In this document: positions 36,949 to 46,090 of the stretch, piece after piece
How positions within the stretch are numbered: position 1 is the stretch's first letter
Layout: each line of letters opens with the position of its first letter
NCBI GenBank assembly: GCA_964244065.1
Contig: CAXTHH010000001.1
Coordinates: forward strand, 310,001 to 374,000
DNA length: 64,000 bases
Reading direction: 5' to 3'
DNA from: JASLDZ01 sp964244065
Lineage (GTDB): Bacteria > Pseudomonadota > Alphaproteobacteria > Caulobacterales > Caulobacteraceae
Program-made: the position numbers and the translations under genes
Notes under the pieces: model-generated
Seen by the model: only the letters and a program-made list of their open reading frames with translations
The model's database searches: none
What the model was told of the DNA's origin: nothing

Positions 36949-39016
36949 GCAGTCCCTCTGGTCCGACGCCGAAGCCGACGCCGCCGTGGCGCGATACGCG
37001 GCGCAGGGCGTGAACGCCGACCTGGCGCTCCGCACCTACTCCGCGCGCCTGCTGGGCCGCGACCCCGGGCTGGTCATGCACGGCGGGGGCAACACCAGTG
37101 TGAAGACCACCGCGCGCGACCTCTACGGCGAGGAGGTGGAGGTGCTGTGCGTGAAGGGCTCGGGCTGGGACCTCGCCACCATCGAGCCCGCCGGCCACCC
37201 CGCCGTGGAGCGCGCCCCGCTGGAGAGGCTGCGCGGGCTGCAGGCGCTGTCGGACGAGGAGATGGTCAACGCCCAGCGGCGCAACCTCCTCGACAGCGCC
37301 GCCCCGAACCCCAGCGTGGAGACGCTGCTCCACGCGTACCTGCCGCACCGCTTCGTGGACCACACCCATTCGGTGGCGGTCTGCGCCCTGGTGGACCAGC
37401 CAGACGCGGAGGCGCTGGCGCGCGAGGTCTGGGGCGGGCGCGTGGCCTGCGTGCCCTACATCATGCCGGGCTTCCAGCTGGCCAAGGCGGCGGCCGAGGT
37501 CTGGGAGGCGAACCCGGGCGTGGAGGGGCTGATGCTCCTCAAGCACGGCGTCTTCACCTTCGGCGACACCGCGCGCGAGAGCTACGCGCGCATGATCGCC
37601 CTGGTCTCGACGGCGGAGGCGTACATCGCCGCCCGGGCGCCCGGGCTGGCCGACCTCGCCCTGCCCGCGCCGAAGGCTTCGCCGCCGCCCGGAGCCGCCG
37701 CGCTGCTCCCCGTCGTCCGCGGCGCGCTGGCGCGGGCAGGGGAGGCGGCGGGCGCGCCCCGGGGCTGGATGCTCGATCTGCGCGCCGGCGCGGAGGCGCG
37801 CCGGCTCGTCGAACGCGCGGACTTGGCCGACCTCGCCCGGCGCGGGCCGTCCACGCCCGACCACGTGATCCGCGTCAAGGCCGGCCCCGCCGTCCTGCCC
37901 GGCGCGGGCGGGGAGGGGTGGCGCGAGGCGGTGGACGCGGCGCTCGCGGACTTCGCGGCGAGGTACGACGCCTACTTCGCCCGCCAGAATGCCCGGTCCG
38001 GCGGGGGCAAGCGCAAGCTCGACCCCCTGCCGCGCCTGCTCGCCGTGCCCGGGCTGGGCCTGGTCGGCGTGGGCGCCTCGGCCAGGGAGGCGGCGGTGGC
38101 GGCCGACGTGGGCGAGGCCTGGGCCGCCACCGTGCTCCGCGCCGAGGCGGTGGGCCGCTTCGAACCCGTGGGCGAGGCCGACCTGTTCGACATGGAGTAC
38201 TGGTCGCTGGAACAGGCCAAGCTCGGCAAGGCCGCCGAGCGGAGACTCGCGCGCCATGTGTTGGTGGTCACCGGCGCCGGGGGCGCGATCGGCGCCGCCA
38301 CGGCCCGGGCCTTCGCGGCCGAGGGCGCCGAGGTGGCGTTGTTGGACGTGGACGCCGCCGCCGCGGAGGGCGCCGCGGCGGCGGTTGGCGGCTCGGCCCT
38401 GCCGCTCGCCTGCGACGTGACCGACCCCGCTTCCGTCCGCGCCGCGTTCGACGCGGTCGCCGTGCGGTACGGCGGGGTGGACGTGGTGGTCTCTAACGCC
38501 GGCGCGGCGGTCACGGGCGCCATGGCCGACCTGCCGCAGGCCGAGCTGCGCCGCGCTTTCGAGCTGAACTTCTTCGGCCACCAGAACGTGGCGCAGGCGG
38601 CGATCCGCGTCCTGCGGGCCCAAGGGCCCGGAGCGGGGCCCGGCGGGGCGCTTTTGTTCAACGTGAGCAAGCAGGCGGTGAACCCGGGGCCGGACTTCGG
38701 GGCCTACGGCACGTCCAAGGCCGCGCTGCTGGCGCTGGTGCGGCAGTACGCGTTGGAGTTGGGGCCGGAGGGCGTGCGCGTGAACGCGGTCAACGCCGAC
38801 CGCGTCCGCTCCGGCCTGCTGACGCCGGAGATGATCGCCGCCCGCGCCGCCGCGCGCGGCCTGAGCGAGGCCGAGTACATGGGCGGCAACCTGCTGCGGC
38901 GGGAGGTGACGGCCGAGGATGTGGCGCAGGCCTTCGTCGCCGCCGCCCTGGCCCGCGCCACCACGGGCGACGTCACCACGGTGGACGGGGGCAACGTCGC
39001 CGCCATGATGCGCTGA
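36947..39016 (+). CDS. Bifunctional class II aldolase / short-chain dehydrogenase (RhaD-like fusion)
   Basis: 689 residues. The N-terminal half (to about 430) is a class II aldolase/adducin domain with GLVMHGGGNTSVK, HTHSVAVC (zinc His) and MLLKHGVFTFG. The C-terminal half is an SDR with VTGAGGAIGAATARAFA, VSNAGAAVTG and a YGTSKAALL catalytic Tyr-x-x-x-Lys. The same fusion is known as bifunctional rhamnulose-1-phosphate aldolase / L-lactaldehyde dehydrogenase (YuxG/RhaE-D type). The substrate here is not proven, since no sugar transport or kinase genes are adjacent. Confidence 0.87.
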   Translation: MQSLWSDAEADAAVARYAAQGVNADLALRTYSARLLGRDPGLVMHGGGNTSVKTTARDLYGEEVEVLCVKGSGWDLATIEPAGHPAVERAPLERLRGLQALSDEEMVNAQRRNLLDSAAPNPSVETLLHAYLPHRFVDHTHSVAVCALVDQPDAEALAREVWGGRVACVPYIMPGFQLAKAAAEVWEANPGVEGLMLLKHGVFTFGDTARESYARMIALVSTAEAYIAARAPGLADLALPAPKASPPPGAAALLPVVRGALARAGEAAGAPRGWMLDLRAGAEARRLVERADLADLARRGPSTPDHVIRVKAGPAVLPGAGGEGWREAVDAALADFAARYDAYFARQNARSGGGKRKLDPLPRLLAVPGLGLVGVGASAREAAVAADVGEAWAATVLRAEAVGRFEPVGEADLFDMEYWSLEQAKLGKAAERRLARHVLVVTGAGGAIGAATARAFAAEGAEVALLDVDAAAAEGAAAAVGGSALPLACDVTDPASVRAAFDAVAVRYGGVDVVVSNAGAAVTGAMADLPQAELRRAFELNFFGHQNVAQAAIRVLRAQGPGAGPGGALLFNVSKQAVNPGPDFGAYGTSKAALLALVRQYALELGPEGVRVNAVNADRVRSGLLTPEMIAARAAARGLSEAEYMGGNLLRREVTAEDVAQAFVAAALARATTGDVTTVDGGNVAAMMR

Positions 39017-39051
39017 GCACGCCCGCGGCGGCGGCGGCCGATCGGCCGGGA

Positions 39052-39534
39052 CTAGCCGAGGCTTCTCAGCATGTGGTCGGCGCCCGAGACCTCGACGCCA
39101 GGTCCCTCCTCCAGGTTCAGGCTCTCCACCACCCCGTCGTTCACCACCATGGAGTAGCGCTTCGAGCGCACCCCCATGCCGAAGCCGGACAGGTCGGCGT
39201 CCAGCCCCAGCTCCCGGGCGAAGGCGCCGTTGCCGTCGGCCAGCATGGCGATGTCGTCCGAGCCGGACTGCCGGTTCCACGCGTCCAGCACGAAGACGTC
39301 GTTGGTCGCGGTGCAGGCGATCGCGTCCACGCCCTTGGCCTTCAGCTCGCGCGCGCGCTCGGCGAAGCCCGGCAGGTGGCGGGCGTCGCAGGTGGGGGTG
39401 AAGGCGCCCGGCACGGCGAACAGGGCGACGCGCTTGCCCGCGAAGACGTCGTCGGTGCTGACGGGCTTGGGCCCCTCCGCGGTGGGAGTGAGGAAGTTCG
39501 CGGCGGGCAGGCGGTCGCCGACCTTGATGGTCAT
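39052..39534 (-). CDS. Peroxiredoxin, Prx5/hybrid type
   Basis: 160 residues. VPGAFTPTCDARHLPGF holds the peroxidatic Cys in the Prx5 context (PGAFTPTCS/D). VDAIACTATNDVFVLDAW and RSKRYSMVVNDGVVESLNLEE are typical of this family. It reduces H2O2 and organic peroxides using glutathione/glutaredoxin or thioredoxin. ATG 39534 is followed by a conventional N-terminus (MTIKVGDRLPAANF). It is divergent from the YqgE gene. Confidence 0.93.
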   Translation of the reverse strand: MTIKVGDRLPAANFLTPTAEGPKPVSTDDVFAGKRVALFAVPGAFTPTCDARHLPGFAERARELKAKGVDAIACTATNDVFVLDAWNRQSGSDDIAMLADGNGAFARELGLDADLSGFGMGVRSKRYSMVVNDGVVESLNLEEGPGVEVSGADHMLRSLG

Positions 39535-39642
39535 GGGGGGCTCCGTGAGGCGGGAGCGCCCTTTAGGCGGGGACGGTCGGCAACCGCAAGCGCCCTGGCG
39601 CCTTGTGCGAGGGGGGACGCGGGACGATCTTTCGATGCAGCG

Positions 39643-40224
39643 ATGACCTCCCACCTCGACGAGCCCTCCACCAACCTCAGCGGCCGGCTGCTGATCGCCA
39701 TGCCCGGCATCGGCGACCCCCGTTTCGAGCGGGCGGTGATCCTGATGGTCAGCCACTCGGCCGAGGAGGCCATGGGCATCGCGGTGAACCGGCCGGTGGA
39801 CGGCCTGTCGCTCTCCACCCTCCTGGAGAAGCTGGGCGTGCGCTCGCAGTCGAGCCTGGACCAGGCGGTGCTGATCGGCGGCCCGGTGGAGCAGGAGCGT
39901 GGCTTCGTCCTGCACACCGACGACTACGCCACCGCCGACGCCACCACGCCGGTGTCGGACGGCCTGGCCATGACCGCCACCCGCGAGGTGCTGGACGCCA
40001 TGGGCGACGCCGCGCGCCGTCCCCGCCAGTCGGTGCTGGCGCTCGGCTGCGCCGGCTGGGGCTCGGGCCAGCTCGAGCAGGAGCTGCGCGACAACGTGTG
40101 GCTGATCGTCGAGCCCGACGAGGCCATCGTGTTCGACGACGACCACGAGACCAAGTGGTCGCGCGCCCTCGGCAAACTCGGCGTGGCGCCCGACCGCTTG
40201 TCCTCGCTGGCGGGCTCGGCCTGA
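39643..40224 (+). CDS. YqgE/AlgH family protein
   Basis: 193 residues. GRLLIAMPGIGDPRFERAVILMVSHSAEEAMGIAVNRP is the UPF0301 signature, with GGPVEQERGFVLH and the ALGCAGWGSGQLEQEL block. The fold is known but the biochemical role is not; in some bacteria it is linked to alginate regulation or ribosome-related functions. Convergent with SppA, six bases apart. Confidence 0.93.
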   Translation: MTSHLDEPSTNLSGRLLIAMPGIGDPRFERAVILMVSHSAEEAMGIAVNRPVDGLSLSTLLEKLGVRSQSSLDQAVLIGGPVEQERGFVLHTDDYATADATTPVSDGLAMTATREVLDAMGDAARRPRQSVLALGCAGWGSGQLEQELRDNVWLIVEPDEAIVFDDDHETKWSRALGKLGVAPDRLSSLAGSA

Positions 40225-40230
40225 GCGGCC

Positions 40231-42012
40231 CTAGCGGATCGGCAGCGGCGCGAGCACCGCGCCCTGGTGGTCGGCCTCGAGCTTGAGGCGGCCCGCCGCC
40301 TCCATCATCGACTCGGCCCGGGGATCGCCCAGGATCAGCGCCGCGGCGGCCAGGGTGCGCAGCGCCGCCTCGCTGCGGCCGAACAGGCGGCCCAGGCTGT
40401 CGAAGGGCGAAGGCTTGGCGAAGCGCTTCAGGGTCACCGGACCGTCGCCGGGCACGCCGCCCAGCCGCCGCGCCTCGGCCACCGCCACGTCGAAGCCGCC
40501 GAGCTTGTCCACCAGGCCCAGCTCGCGCGCCTGCGCGCCGGTCCACACCCGCCCGCGGGCGATCTCCTGCACCCGGGCGGGCGGCAGCTTGCGGCCGACG
40601 GCCACACGCTGGATGAAGCCCGCGTAGATGCGGTCCATCCAGCCCGCGAAGGCGGCCCGCTGCTCGGGCGTGAACCCCTCGCGCGTGTTGAAGGCGTCGG
40701 CGTAGGCCCCGCCGAGCGACAGCCCGCGCGTGTCCACGCCGTAGCGGGCGAGCGCCGGGCCGATGGCCAGCTTGCCGCCGAACACGCCGATGGACCCGGT
40801 CAGGGTGGTCGGCTGCGCCACGATCTCGCTCGCCTCCGAGCTGATCCAGTAGCCGCCGGAGGCCGCGTAGGTCCCCATGCTCACCACCACCGGCTTGCCG
40901 GCGGCCTTCGCCGCGCGCACGCCGGCCAGGATCTGCTCCGACGCCGTGTCGCCGCCGCCCGGCGAGCTCACGCGGAATACGATCGCCTTCACCGACTTGT
41001 CCCGCGCCGCCGTCAGGAAGGCGCGGGCCGTGTCGTCCGAGTAGATGGCGGTGGAGGAGCCGAAGCCCTGGTCTCGCCCCGAGCCCGTCTGGATGGCGCC
41101 TTCGGCCTCGATCACGCCGATCACGGGGCGTCCGGCCGTCGTCGCGGCGTCGCCCCGGCGCGTGCGGTAGGTGGCGAGATCGAGGAGCTGAGCGCCCGTC
41201 CCCGCGCGCCGCTTGAGCTCGCCCTCCGCCTCGTCCACCTGGGCGAGGCGATCCACCAGCCCCCGGGCCAGCGCGTCCTCCGCCTGCAGCGGGCCGGCCT
41301 CGAGCGTCCGGCGCAGGGCGGCGGGATCGGCCCGGCGGTCGGCGGCGGCGGCGGCCAGCTCGCTCGTGTAGATCGAGCCCAGCCAGCTCAGCTCCGACTC
41401 GCGGTGCTCGGGCGTGAAGTCGTCGTAGAGGTACGGGTTGACCGCCGTCTTGTACTCGGCGCGCTTCTCGAAGTCGGCCTTGACGCCGAAGCGGTCGAAG
41501 GCGCGCTTGAAGAACAGCTCCTCGACGGCGACGCCCGTGACCTGCAGAGAGGCGGCGGGCTGCATCCACAGGGCCCCGGACGCCGCGCCCACCATGTAGG
41601 TCGCCGCCGGGAAGCCAGAGGGGTAGACGCCCTGGCTGTGCGCGATCACCGGCTTGCCTGTGCGGCGGAAGCTCAGGAGCGCGCCGCGCAGCTCGTCGGC
41701 CGCCGCGGGGGCCAGGCCGCCCTCGGGCAGGCGGATCAGCAGGCCCTTCACCGCCCCGTCGCGCTCCGCCCGCTTCAGGGTGGAGACCACGCTCATCACC
41801 GACAGGCGGCTCGCGCCGAAGCTGGCGAAGGGGTTCTCCGGCTCCTGGTCGGACAGGGGCCGGCGCAGGTCCAGCGACAGGACCGTGCGGGCCGGCGGCG
41901 GCGCCGGCTTGGCGCTGGCCGCGATGGCCACCACCAGCAGGAACGGCAGGCCGATGAAGAACAGGATCAGTCCGGCGAACACGCCGGCGAGGGTGACGAG
42001 GAACTGCTTCAT
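40231..42012 (-). CDS. sppA: Signal peptide peptidase SppA, long (67-kDa) form
   Basis: 593 residues with an N-terminal membrane anchor (LVTLAGVFAGLILFFIGLPFLLVVAIA). It has two tandem ClpP-like serine-protease domains. The N-terminal one provides the catalytic Lys (AEYKTAVNP) and the C-terminal one the nucleophilic Ser in GTYAASGGYW, followed by the GSIGVFGGK motif. It degrades cleaved signal peptides in the inner membrane, acting on the periplasmic face. ATG 42012 is the first residue of the conserved anchor; a GTG 27 bases upstream is less likely. Confidence 0.93.
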   Translation of the reverse strand: MKQFLVTLAGVFAGLILFFIGLPFLLVVAIAASAKPAPPPARTVLSLDLRRPLSDQEPENPFASFGASRLSVMSVVSTLKRAERDGAVKGLLIRLPEGGLAPAAADELRGALLSFRRTGKPVIAHSQGVYPSGFPAATYMVGAASGALWMQPAASLQVTGVAVEELFFKRAFDRFGVKADFEKRAEYKTAVNPYLYDDFTPEHRESELSWLGSIYTSELAAAAADRRADPAALRRTLEAGPLQAEDALARGLVDRLAQVDEAEGELKRRAGTGAQLLDLATYRTRRGDAATTAGRPVIGVIEAEGAIQTGSGRDQGFGSSTAIYSDDTARAFLTAARDKSVKAIVFRVSSPGGGDTASEQILAGVRAAKAAGKPVVVSMGTYAASGGYWISSEASEIVAQPTTLTGSIGVFGGKLAIGPALARYGVDTRGLSLGGAYADAFNTREGFTPEQRAAFAGWMDRIYAGFIQRVAVGRKLPPARVQEIARGRVWTGAQARELGLVDKLGGFDVAVAEARRLGGVPGDGPVTLKRFAKPSPFDSLGRLFGRSEAALRTLAAAALILGDPRAESMMEAAGRLKLEADHQGAVLAPLPIR

Positions 42013-42105
42013 GGGACCCGTGCGCGAAACCACGGCCACGGTAGCGCCCCGGGCCAGCCGATCAATCGCCGGTTTCGCATCCTCGTGAGGGGGGGCGGGA
42101 GATGA

Positions 42106-42182
42106 TGGTCGGAGTGGCAGGATTCGAACCTGCGACCCCCGCGTCCCGAACGCGGTGCTCTACCAGACTGAGCCACACTCCG
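42106..42182 (-). tRNA. tRNA-Pro (anticodon CGG)
   Basis: 77 bases including an encoded CCA (42108-42106). The acceptor stem CGGAGTG/CACTCCG has the C1-G72 pair characteristic of proline tRNA. The anticodon stem CCGCG/CGCGG holds the loop TTCGGGA, giving anticodon CGG (codon CCG). The T-arm carries GGTTCGAATCC. It lies 21 bases downstream of tRNA-Gln on the same strand and is probably co-transcribed. Confidence 0.95.
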
Positions 42183-42203
42183 CCCGATCAGGGCCACGCG
42201 CTT

Positions 42204-42277
42204 TGGCTGAGGGACTAGGACTCGAACCTAGAATGACGGTACCAAAAACCGCAGTGTTACCATTACACCATCCCTCA
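42204..42277 (-). tRNA. tRNA-Gln (anticodon TTG)
   Basis: 74 bases with encoded CCA (42206-42204). The acceptor stem TGAGGGA/TCCCTCA has the weak U1-A72 pair of glutamine tRNAs and discriminator G73. The anticodon stem GCGGT/ACCGT closes loop TTTTGGT, giving anticodon TTG (codon CAA). The T-loop is TTCGAGT. First gene of a two-tRNA unit with tRNA-Pro. Confidence 0.95.
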
Positions 42278-42376
42278 GCACCTGCCGGGGGCGGACCCCC
42301 TGCGAGCGCGAGGCGGTCGAGATAGCGCAAGGGTTGGGGGCGCGCAACGGGCCTTCGTGCTCCATGCCGCGGCCGG

Positions 42377-42748
42377 TCAGCCCTGCGGGCCGGTGCTGTT
42401 GGGCGGCGGCGGAGGCGGGGGCGGCGTCGCGTCGGTGGTGGCGGCGTCGTCGCCCTGCGAGGGCAGGGCGGTGGCGGCCGAGCGGGCCCCCTCGTACTCC
42501 GGCCCCTGCTCCTCGCCCGGGCCGTCGCGCGCGTCGCGGGCCGCGCGGCGGCGGTCGGCGGCGGTCTCGACCGGCGCGGGGCGCACGGCGACGGCGTTCT
42601 CCACCGGCGGCGGCGACGCGGGAGCCTCCACGATGTTCACCCCCGCGCCGGTGTTCGTCGGCTCGGGGCGCCCGCCCCCGCAGGCGGCGAGCGCCAGGGC
42701 GGCGGAGCCCAGCAGGGCGAGGGCGGGGACGGCGGAACGGCGAGACAC
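42377..42748 (-). CDS. Small proline-rich lipoprotein
   Basis: 123 residues from GTG 42748. A signal peptide with lipobox (ALALAAC, cleavage before Cys) is followed by a mature part rich in Pro, Ala and charged residues, ending in a run of eight prolines. Predicted to be lipidated and disordered. No family is recognised; the frame is open further upstream but without a better start. Confidence 0.6.
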   Translation of the reverse strand: MSRRSAVPALALLGSAALALAACGGGRPEPTNTGAGVNIVEAPASPPPVENAVAVRPAPVETAADRRRAARDARDGPGEEQGPEYEGARSAATALPSQGDDAATTDATPPPPPPPPNSTGPQG

Positions 42749-42855
42749 GGTGCTCGACTCCCAATGCGAAGCGGGCCGGCAGGATAGCCTCGTCCGCCCA
42801 GGGCGCCAGCGCCCTCGAATTAGGGGCGCCGCCGGAAGACGACCGCAGTCGCTCG

Positions 42856-42889
42856 GTAGCCCCCTCCCGCTCAGGCGGAAGGGGGCTAC
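42856..42889. terminator. Imperfect inverted repeat at the end of a membrane-protein gene
   Basis: Arms GTAGCCCCCTCCCGCT and its near-complement flank two central bases. The stem overlaps the TAG of the gene ending at 42886 and lies upstream of the lipoprotein gene on the same strand. Probably a transcription terminator; without a T-run the strength is unknown. Confidence 0.55.
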
Positions 42890-43641
42890 GGCGGGTCGAT
42901 ACGCAATCGGTCCCCCGCCCGGTTCGCCATCCGGGCGGCGATGGGGACGTTGACCGCGCCGACCACCACGCCCAGGTAGCCGACCAGGAGGGCGTCGAGC
43001 ATCAGGGCGGCCGCCGCGACCCCGGCCGGCCGGCCGACCGCCAGCAGGCCAAGAGCGAAGTGTGGCGCCATGGCCGGCAGGATGGCGGCGAAGGTCACCC
43101 CCAGGCCCCACCACACGGAGCCCCAGGCGCGACGCAGGGCGAAGAATGGTCCCGCACGTCGGTCCCCAAGGGCCGCGCCGACCAGCCAAGGCGCGAGGGC
43201 CACGCCCAGAGGCAGGGCGGCGAGTTGGACGAAGCCGGCGTAGCCCAGGGCGCGGCTGTTCGCCGGAAGAACGGCGGGCAGCCATATGACGAGCAGGGAC
43301 AAGGCTGTCTGGGCGAGAAGCGGCACGGCGAACCGCAGCACTGCCGTCCGGCCCGGCCGGACGGCGATGCGCCCTGACCCGCTGACCATGAAGCGCATGG
43401 CCCAGAACTGGACGGCGAGCAGCCAAACGACCTTGAGCGAGCCCACGAGCAGGCGGTGCGGGTCACCCTGCGCCGCGGCGAGCCCCGCGCGGCTCGCGTA
43501 CATGCCGTTACGCCACTCCACGACGTGTTGGAGCCCCTCCACGCCTACGATGAGCAGACCGAGCACCGGAAGGGAGACGAGGAAGGTAAATGAGCGCGAG
43601 AAGGTCGTGCGCACCGCCGCCCAGAAGCTGAAAGGGTTCAT
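42886..43641 (-). CDS. Polytopic membrane protein of unknown function
   Basis: 251 residues from ATG 43641. The N-terminal helix (SFTFLVSLPVLGLLIVGVEGLQHVVEW) is followed by about five further hydrophobic segments in pairs, with a short charged loop (SGSGRIAVRPGRTAVLRF). Arrangement and length resemble small integral-membrane domains of the glycerophosphoryl-diester or DUF975 type, but no specific motif is recognised. Confidence 0.75.
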   Translation of the reverse strand: MNPFSFWAAVRTTFSRSFTFLVSLPVLGLLIVGVEGLQHVVEWRNGMYASRAGLAAAQGDPHRLLVGSLKVVWLLAVQFWAMRFMVSGSGRIAVRPGRTAVLRFAVPLLAQTALSLLVIWLPAVLPANSRALGYAGFVQLAALPLGVALAPWLVGAALGDRRAGPFFALRRAWGSVWWGLGVTFAAILPAMAPHFALGLLAVGRPAGVAAAALMLDALLVGYLGVVVGAVNVPIAARMANRAGDRLRIDPP

Positions 43642-43823
43642 GGACCGACCGGAGCAGGTCGCGTCGGGGACGGCAACTCCAGCGCCCAGGCTCCGACGGC
43701 GAGGCCGCCGTAGTCGGGATGGGGCTCTGTCCGCGCGGCCGCAGACGCGCAGGACTGGCGGACCCGGCCTTGATCGTCCGGACGGGGGCGCGCTCTCGAT
43801 GCGCATCACGGCCGCGGCTGGGG

Positions 43824-44036
43824 TCACCTGTCCGCATCGTCATCCCGCCGCTCTCTCGCCCGTTCATCGGGTGCGGAGGTGACGTGCTTGCGGGACGGAT
43901 CGAACACTTCCTCCAACCCTGACAGAGCCGCTCCGATCCCGCCGCCCCGTCTGGGTTGCCGACGCATGAGGATGATCAGCGCAGGGATCACAGGGATCAT
44001 GATCCCGAGCGCGATCAGGGTTGTGAGCCACGACAC
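43824..44036 (-). CDS. Small single-helix membrane protein
   Basis: 70 residues from GTG 44036. The hydrophobic N-terminal helix (WLTTLIALGIMIPVIPALIILM) is followed by an Arg-Arg motif and a polar, Arg/Asp-rich tail. The composition suits a real inner-membrane microprotein. It is bounded by 180-210 bp of sequence on either side in which I see no other gene. No family recognised. Confidence 0.45.
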   Translation of the reverse strand: MSWLTTLIALGIMIPVIPALIILMRRQPRRGGGIGAALSGLEEVFDPSRKHVTSAPDERARERRDDDADR

Positions 44037-44250
44037 CCGCGCAAGCTACGGCGCCCACGGAGCGCTCGCCAAGCTACATCCGCCCCGCTTCGACCGCGCC
44101 GGTACGGAGCCGCCCCACGACGCGCCGCCCGCCCGCCGGAGCGGCGGGTGCAGCTGCGTAGCGCCGCGTCACAGGCCGGGCGGACCCGGCGCGCGGGCGC
44201 TCCGCCCCGACGCCCTTCCGCGCCGCGCCCGGTCCGACTAGCCTGTCTCC

Positions 44251-44634
44251 ATGGTGATGCTCGACCGAGGGGCGGCGCGGCTCCTGATCCTGGCCCTGGC
44301 GGCGGTGGCGCTGGCGGGCTTCGCGCAGGGGCTGGCGCACGAACTCTCCGCGCGCCGGCCGGACGCACCCGCCGTGGGCGTCGACCCCTCGCGCGACCCT
44401 GTGCCCAACGCCTCCCCGCTCGCCGGCCCGGTGCTGGACGAGGCCCGTGTGCGACAGATCGCGCGCGAAGAGGCGAGCGCCGCCCTGGGCGCCCAGGCCA
44501 GGCGGAAGGCCGCCGCGCCCAAGCCCGCCGCGGACCCCGAGGCGACCCCGGCCGAGCCCGTGCCCTACACGCCCAGCGAGCCGGCCGCGGCCTCGTCCGG
44601 CCCGCCGCCGTCCACGCCGACGACCCCCGGCTGA
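44251..44634 (+). CDS. Hypothetical protein with N-terminal membrane helix
   Basis: 127 residues. The N-terminal hydrophobic segment (LLILALAAVALAGFAQGL) is a signal anchor. The rest is Ala/Pro/Glu-rich with one charged helix (EARVRQIAREEASAALGAQARRK), then a Pro/Ser tail. The protein is probably periplasmic and largely disordered. It lies 62 bases upstream of msrA and could share its transcript. No family recognised. Confidence 0.6.
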   Translation: MVMLDRGAARLLILALAAVALAGFAQGLAHELSARRPDAPAVGVDPSRDPVPNASPLAGPVLDEARVRQIAREEASAALGAQARRKAAAPKPAADPEATPAEPVPYTPSEPAAASSGPPPSTPTTPG

Positions 44635-44696
44635 GCCCCGTGCGCCGTCGCGCCCGGGCGCCCATATGGCGCTGACACGACGACCGGAGCCCGCCC

Positions 44697-45350
44697 ATGT
44701 TCTTCAAGAAGCCGCTCAACCTGCCCACCGCCGCCGAGGCCCTGCCCGGCCGGGCCCAGCCCATCCCGACCTCGCAGACCCACTTCGTGAACGGCCGCGC
44801 CCTGCACGGGCCATATCCGGACGGCCTGGAAGCGGCCGAGTTCGCCATGGGCTGCTTCTGGGGCGTGGAGCGGATCTTCTGGACGATCCCCGGCGTGTAC
44901 GTGACTGCGGTGGGTTACTCGGGCGGGGTCACCCCCAACCCGACCTACGAGGAGGCCTGCTCGGGCCGCACGGGCCACGCCGAGTCGGTGCTGGTGGTGT
45001 TCGATCCCAGCGTCGTGTCGTACGACGCCCTGCTGAAGGCCTTCTGGGAGGGGCACGACCCGACCCAGGGCATGCGCCAGGGGAACGACCGCGGCACGCA
45101 ATACCGCTCGGCCATCTACACGCACACGCCCGAGCAGGCGGCGGCGGCGGACCGGTCCAGGGCCGCCTACCAGCAGGCGCTCAAGGCGCGCGGGTTGGGT
45201 GAGATCACGACGGAGATCAAGGCGGCGGGCGCGTTCTACTTCGCCGAGGGCTATCACCAGCAGTACCTGGCCAAGAACCCCGGCGGCTATTGCGGGATCG
45301 GCGGCACGGGCGTCACCTGCCCGATAGGCGTGGGCGTGGACGCCGCCTGA
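44697..45350 (+). CDS. msrA: Peptide methionine-(S)-S-oxide reductase MsrA
   Basis: 217 residues. AEFAMGCFWGVERIFW carries the catalytic Cys; TAVGYSGGVTPNPTYEEACSGRTGHAESVLVVFDP and DPTQGMRQGNDRGTQYRSAIY are the MsrA signatures. A C-terminal Cys pair (GGYCG and VTC) can serve as resolving residues. It repairs oxidised methionine using thioredoxin. msrB is 5.3 kb away. The 3' end overlaps the convergent DUF599 gene by 64 bases. Confidence 0.96.
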   Translation: MFFKKPLNLPTAAEALPGRAQPIPTSQTHFVNGRALHGPYPDGLEAAEFAMGCFWGVERIFWTIPGVYVTAVGYSGGVTPNPTYEEACSGRTGHAESVLVVFDPSVVSYDALLKAFWEGHDPTQGMRQGNDRGTQYRSAIYTHTPEQAAAADRSRAAYQQALKARGLGEITTEIKAAGAFYFAEGYHQQYLAKNPGGYCGIGGTGVTCPIGVGVDAA

Positions 45351-46090
45351 GCCTGCCGGGAGGCGGTCCCGGCCGCCTCCGCCTCGCTCTCCTCCAGCAG
45401 CTCCCGCGCACGGCGGATGTTGCGTGCGGTGGGCGAGGCGAGCTGGCGGAAGCCCAGCAGCGCCGCCGCCCCCAGCGTGGCGCCCGCCAGCGCGCCCGGT
45501 CCCAGCACCCAGGCCGCCGCGGCCAGGGCGAAGTAGTAGCCCCGGACTCCCGAGTTGAAGGTCGACAGCGCGTGATTGAACACGCGGCCGCAGGTGTCGG
45601 CGTAGCGCATCAGGCGACTGTCGGTCACATCGTCCGGAGCCGCGCCCACCAGGGCGATGCAGTAGTTCAGCTGGCGGATGGCCCAGATGAAGTCCAGCAG
45701 GCTGCGCGCCAGCGCCGCCGTCACCAGCGTGATCTTGAGCGTGAACAACAGGCGCGGCGCGTGCGCCACCAGCGGCAGGCCGCGCAGGTTGCGATAGGCG
45801 CTGTCCCCCCCGAACAGCACGCCCGCGGTGGCGGCGATCAGGATCAGGTTGGACGAGGCGAAGAAGCTCGCCGAGTTCAGGATGTGGCCGATCAGCTGCC
45901 CGTCGATCAGCCGGCCCTCGCGCCGCAACGCCATGTGCCGCATCCAGCGCATGCGCACGGCGGCCATGTCGACGTTCACGCCCCGGCCGCGGCCCAGCCG
46001 CCGCACTGTCGGGCCGTAGCCGATCCAGGCGACGAAGAAGACGGCGAGGGCGGCGACGTCCTTCCAGGTCAGCACCGAGAAGTCCGTCAC
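45287..46090 (-). CDS. DUF599 family inner-membrane protein
   Basis: 267 residues from GTG 46090. The DUF599 pattern is seen: FFVAWIGYGP near the N-terminus, the RMRWMRHMALRREGRLIDGQLIGHILNSASFFASSNLILIAA block, and two further helices (LLFTLKITLVTAALA, YYFALAAAAWVLGPGAL). The family is widespread in proteobacteria with unknown function. The last 21 codons run antisense through the end of msrA. Confidence 0.85.
   Translation of the reverse strand: MTDFSVLTWKDVAALAVFFVAWIGYGPTVRRLGRGRGVNVDMAAVRMRWMRHMALRREGRLIDGQLIGHILNSASFFASSNLILIAATAGVLFGGDSAYRNLRGLPLVAHAPRLLFTLKITLVTAALARSLLDFIWAIRQLNYCIALVGAAPDDVTDSRLMRYADTCGRVFNHALSTFNSGVRGYYFALAAAAWVLGPGALAGATLGAAALLGFRQLASPTARNIRRARELLEESEAEAAGTASRQAQAASTPTPIGQVTPVPPIPQ

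Noticed and set aside
43642..43823. Short frames between the two small membrane-protein genes
   Set aside because: Arg/Pro-rich without Shine-Dalgarno or hydrophobic structure; nothing supportable in this stretch or in 44037-44250.
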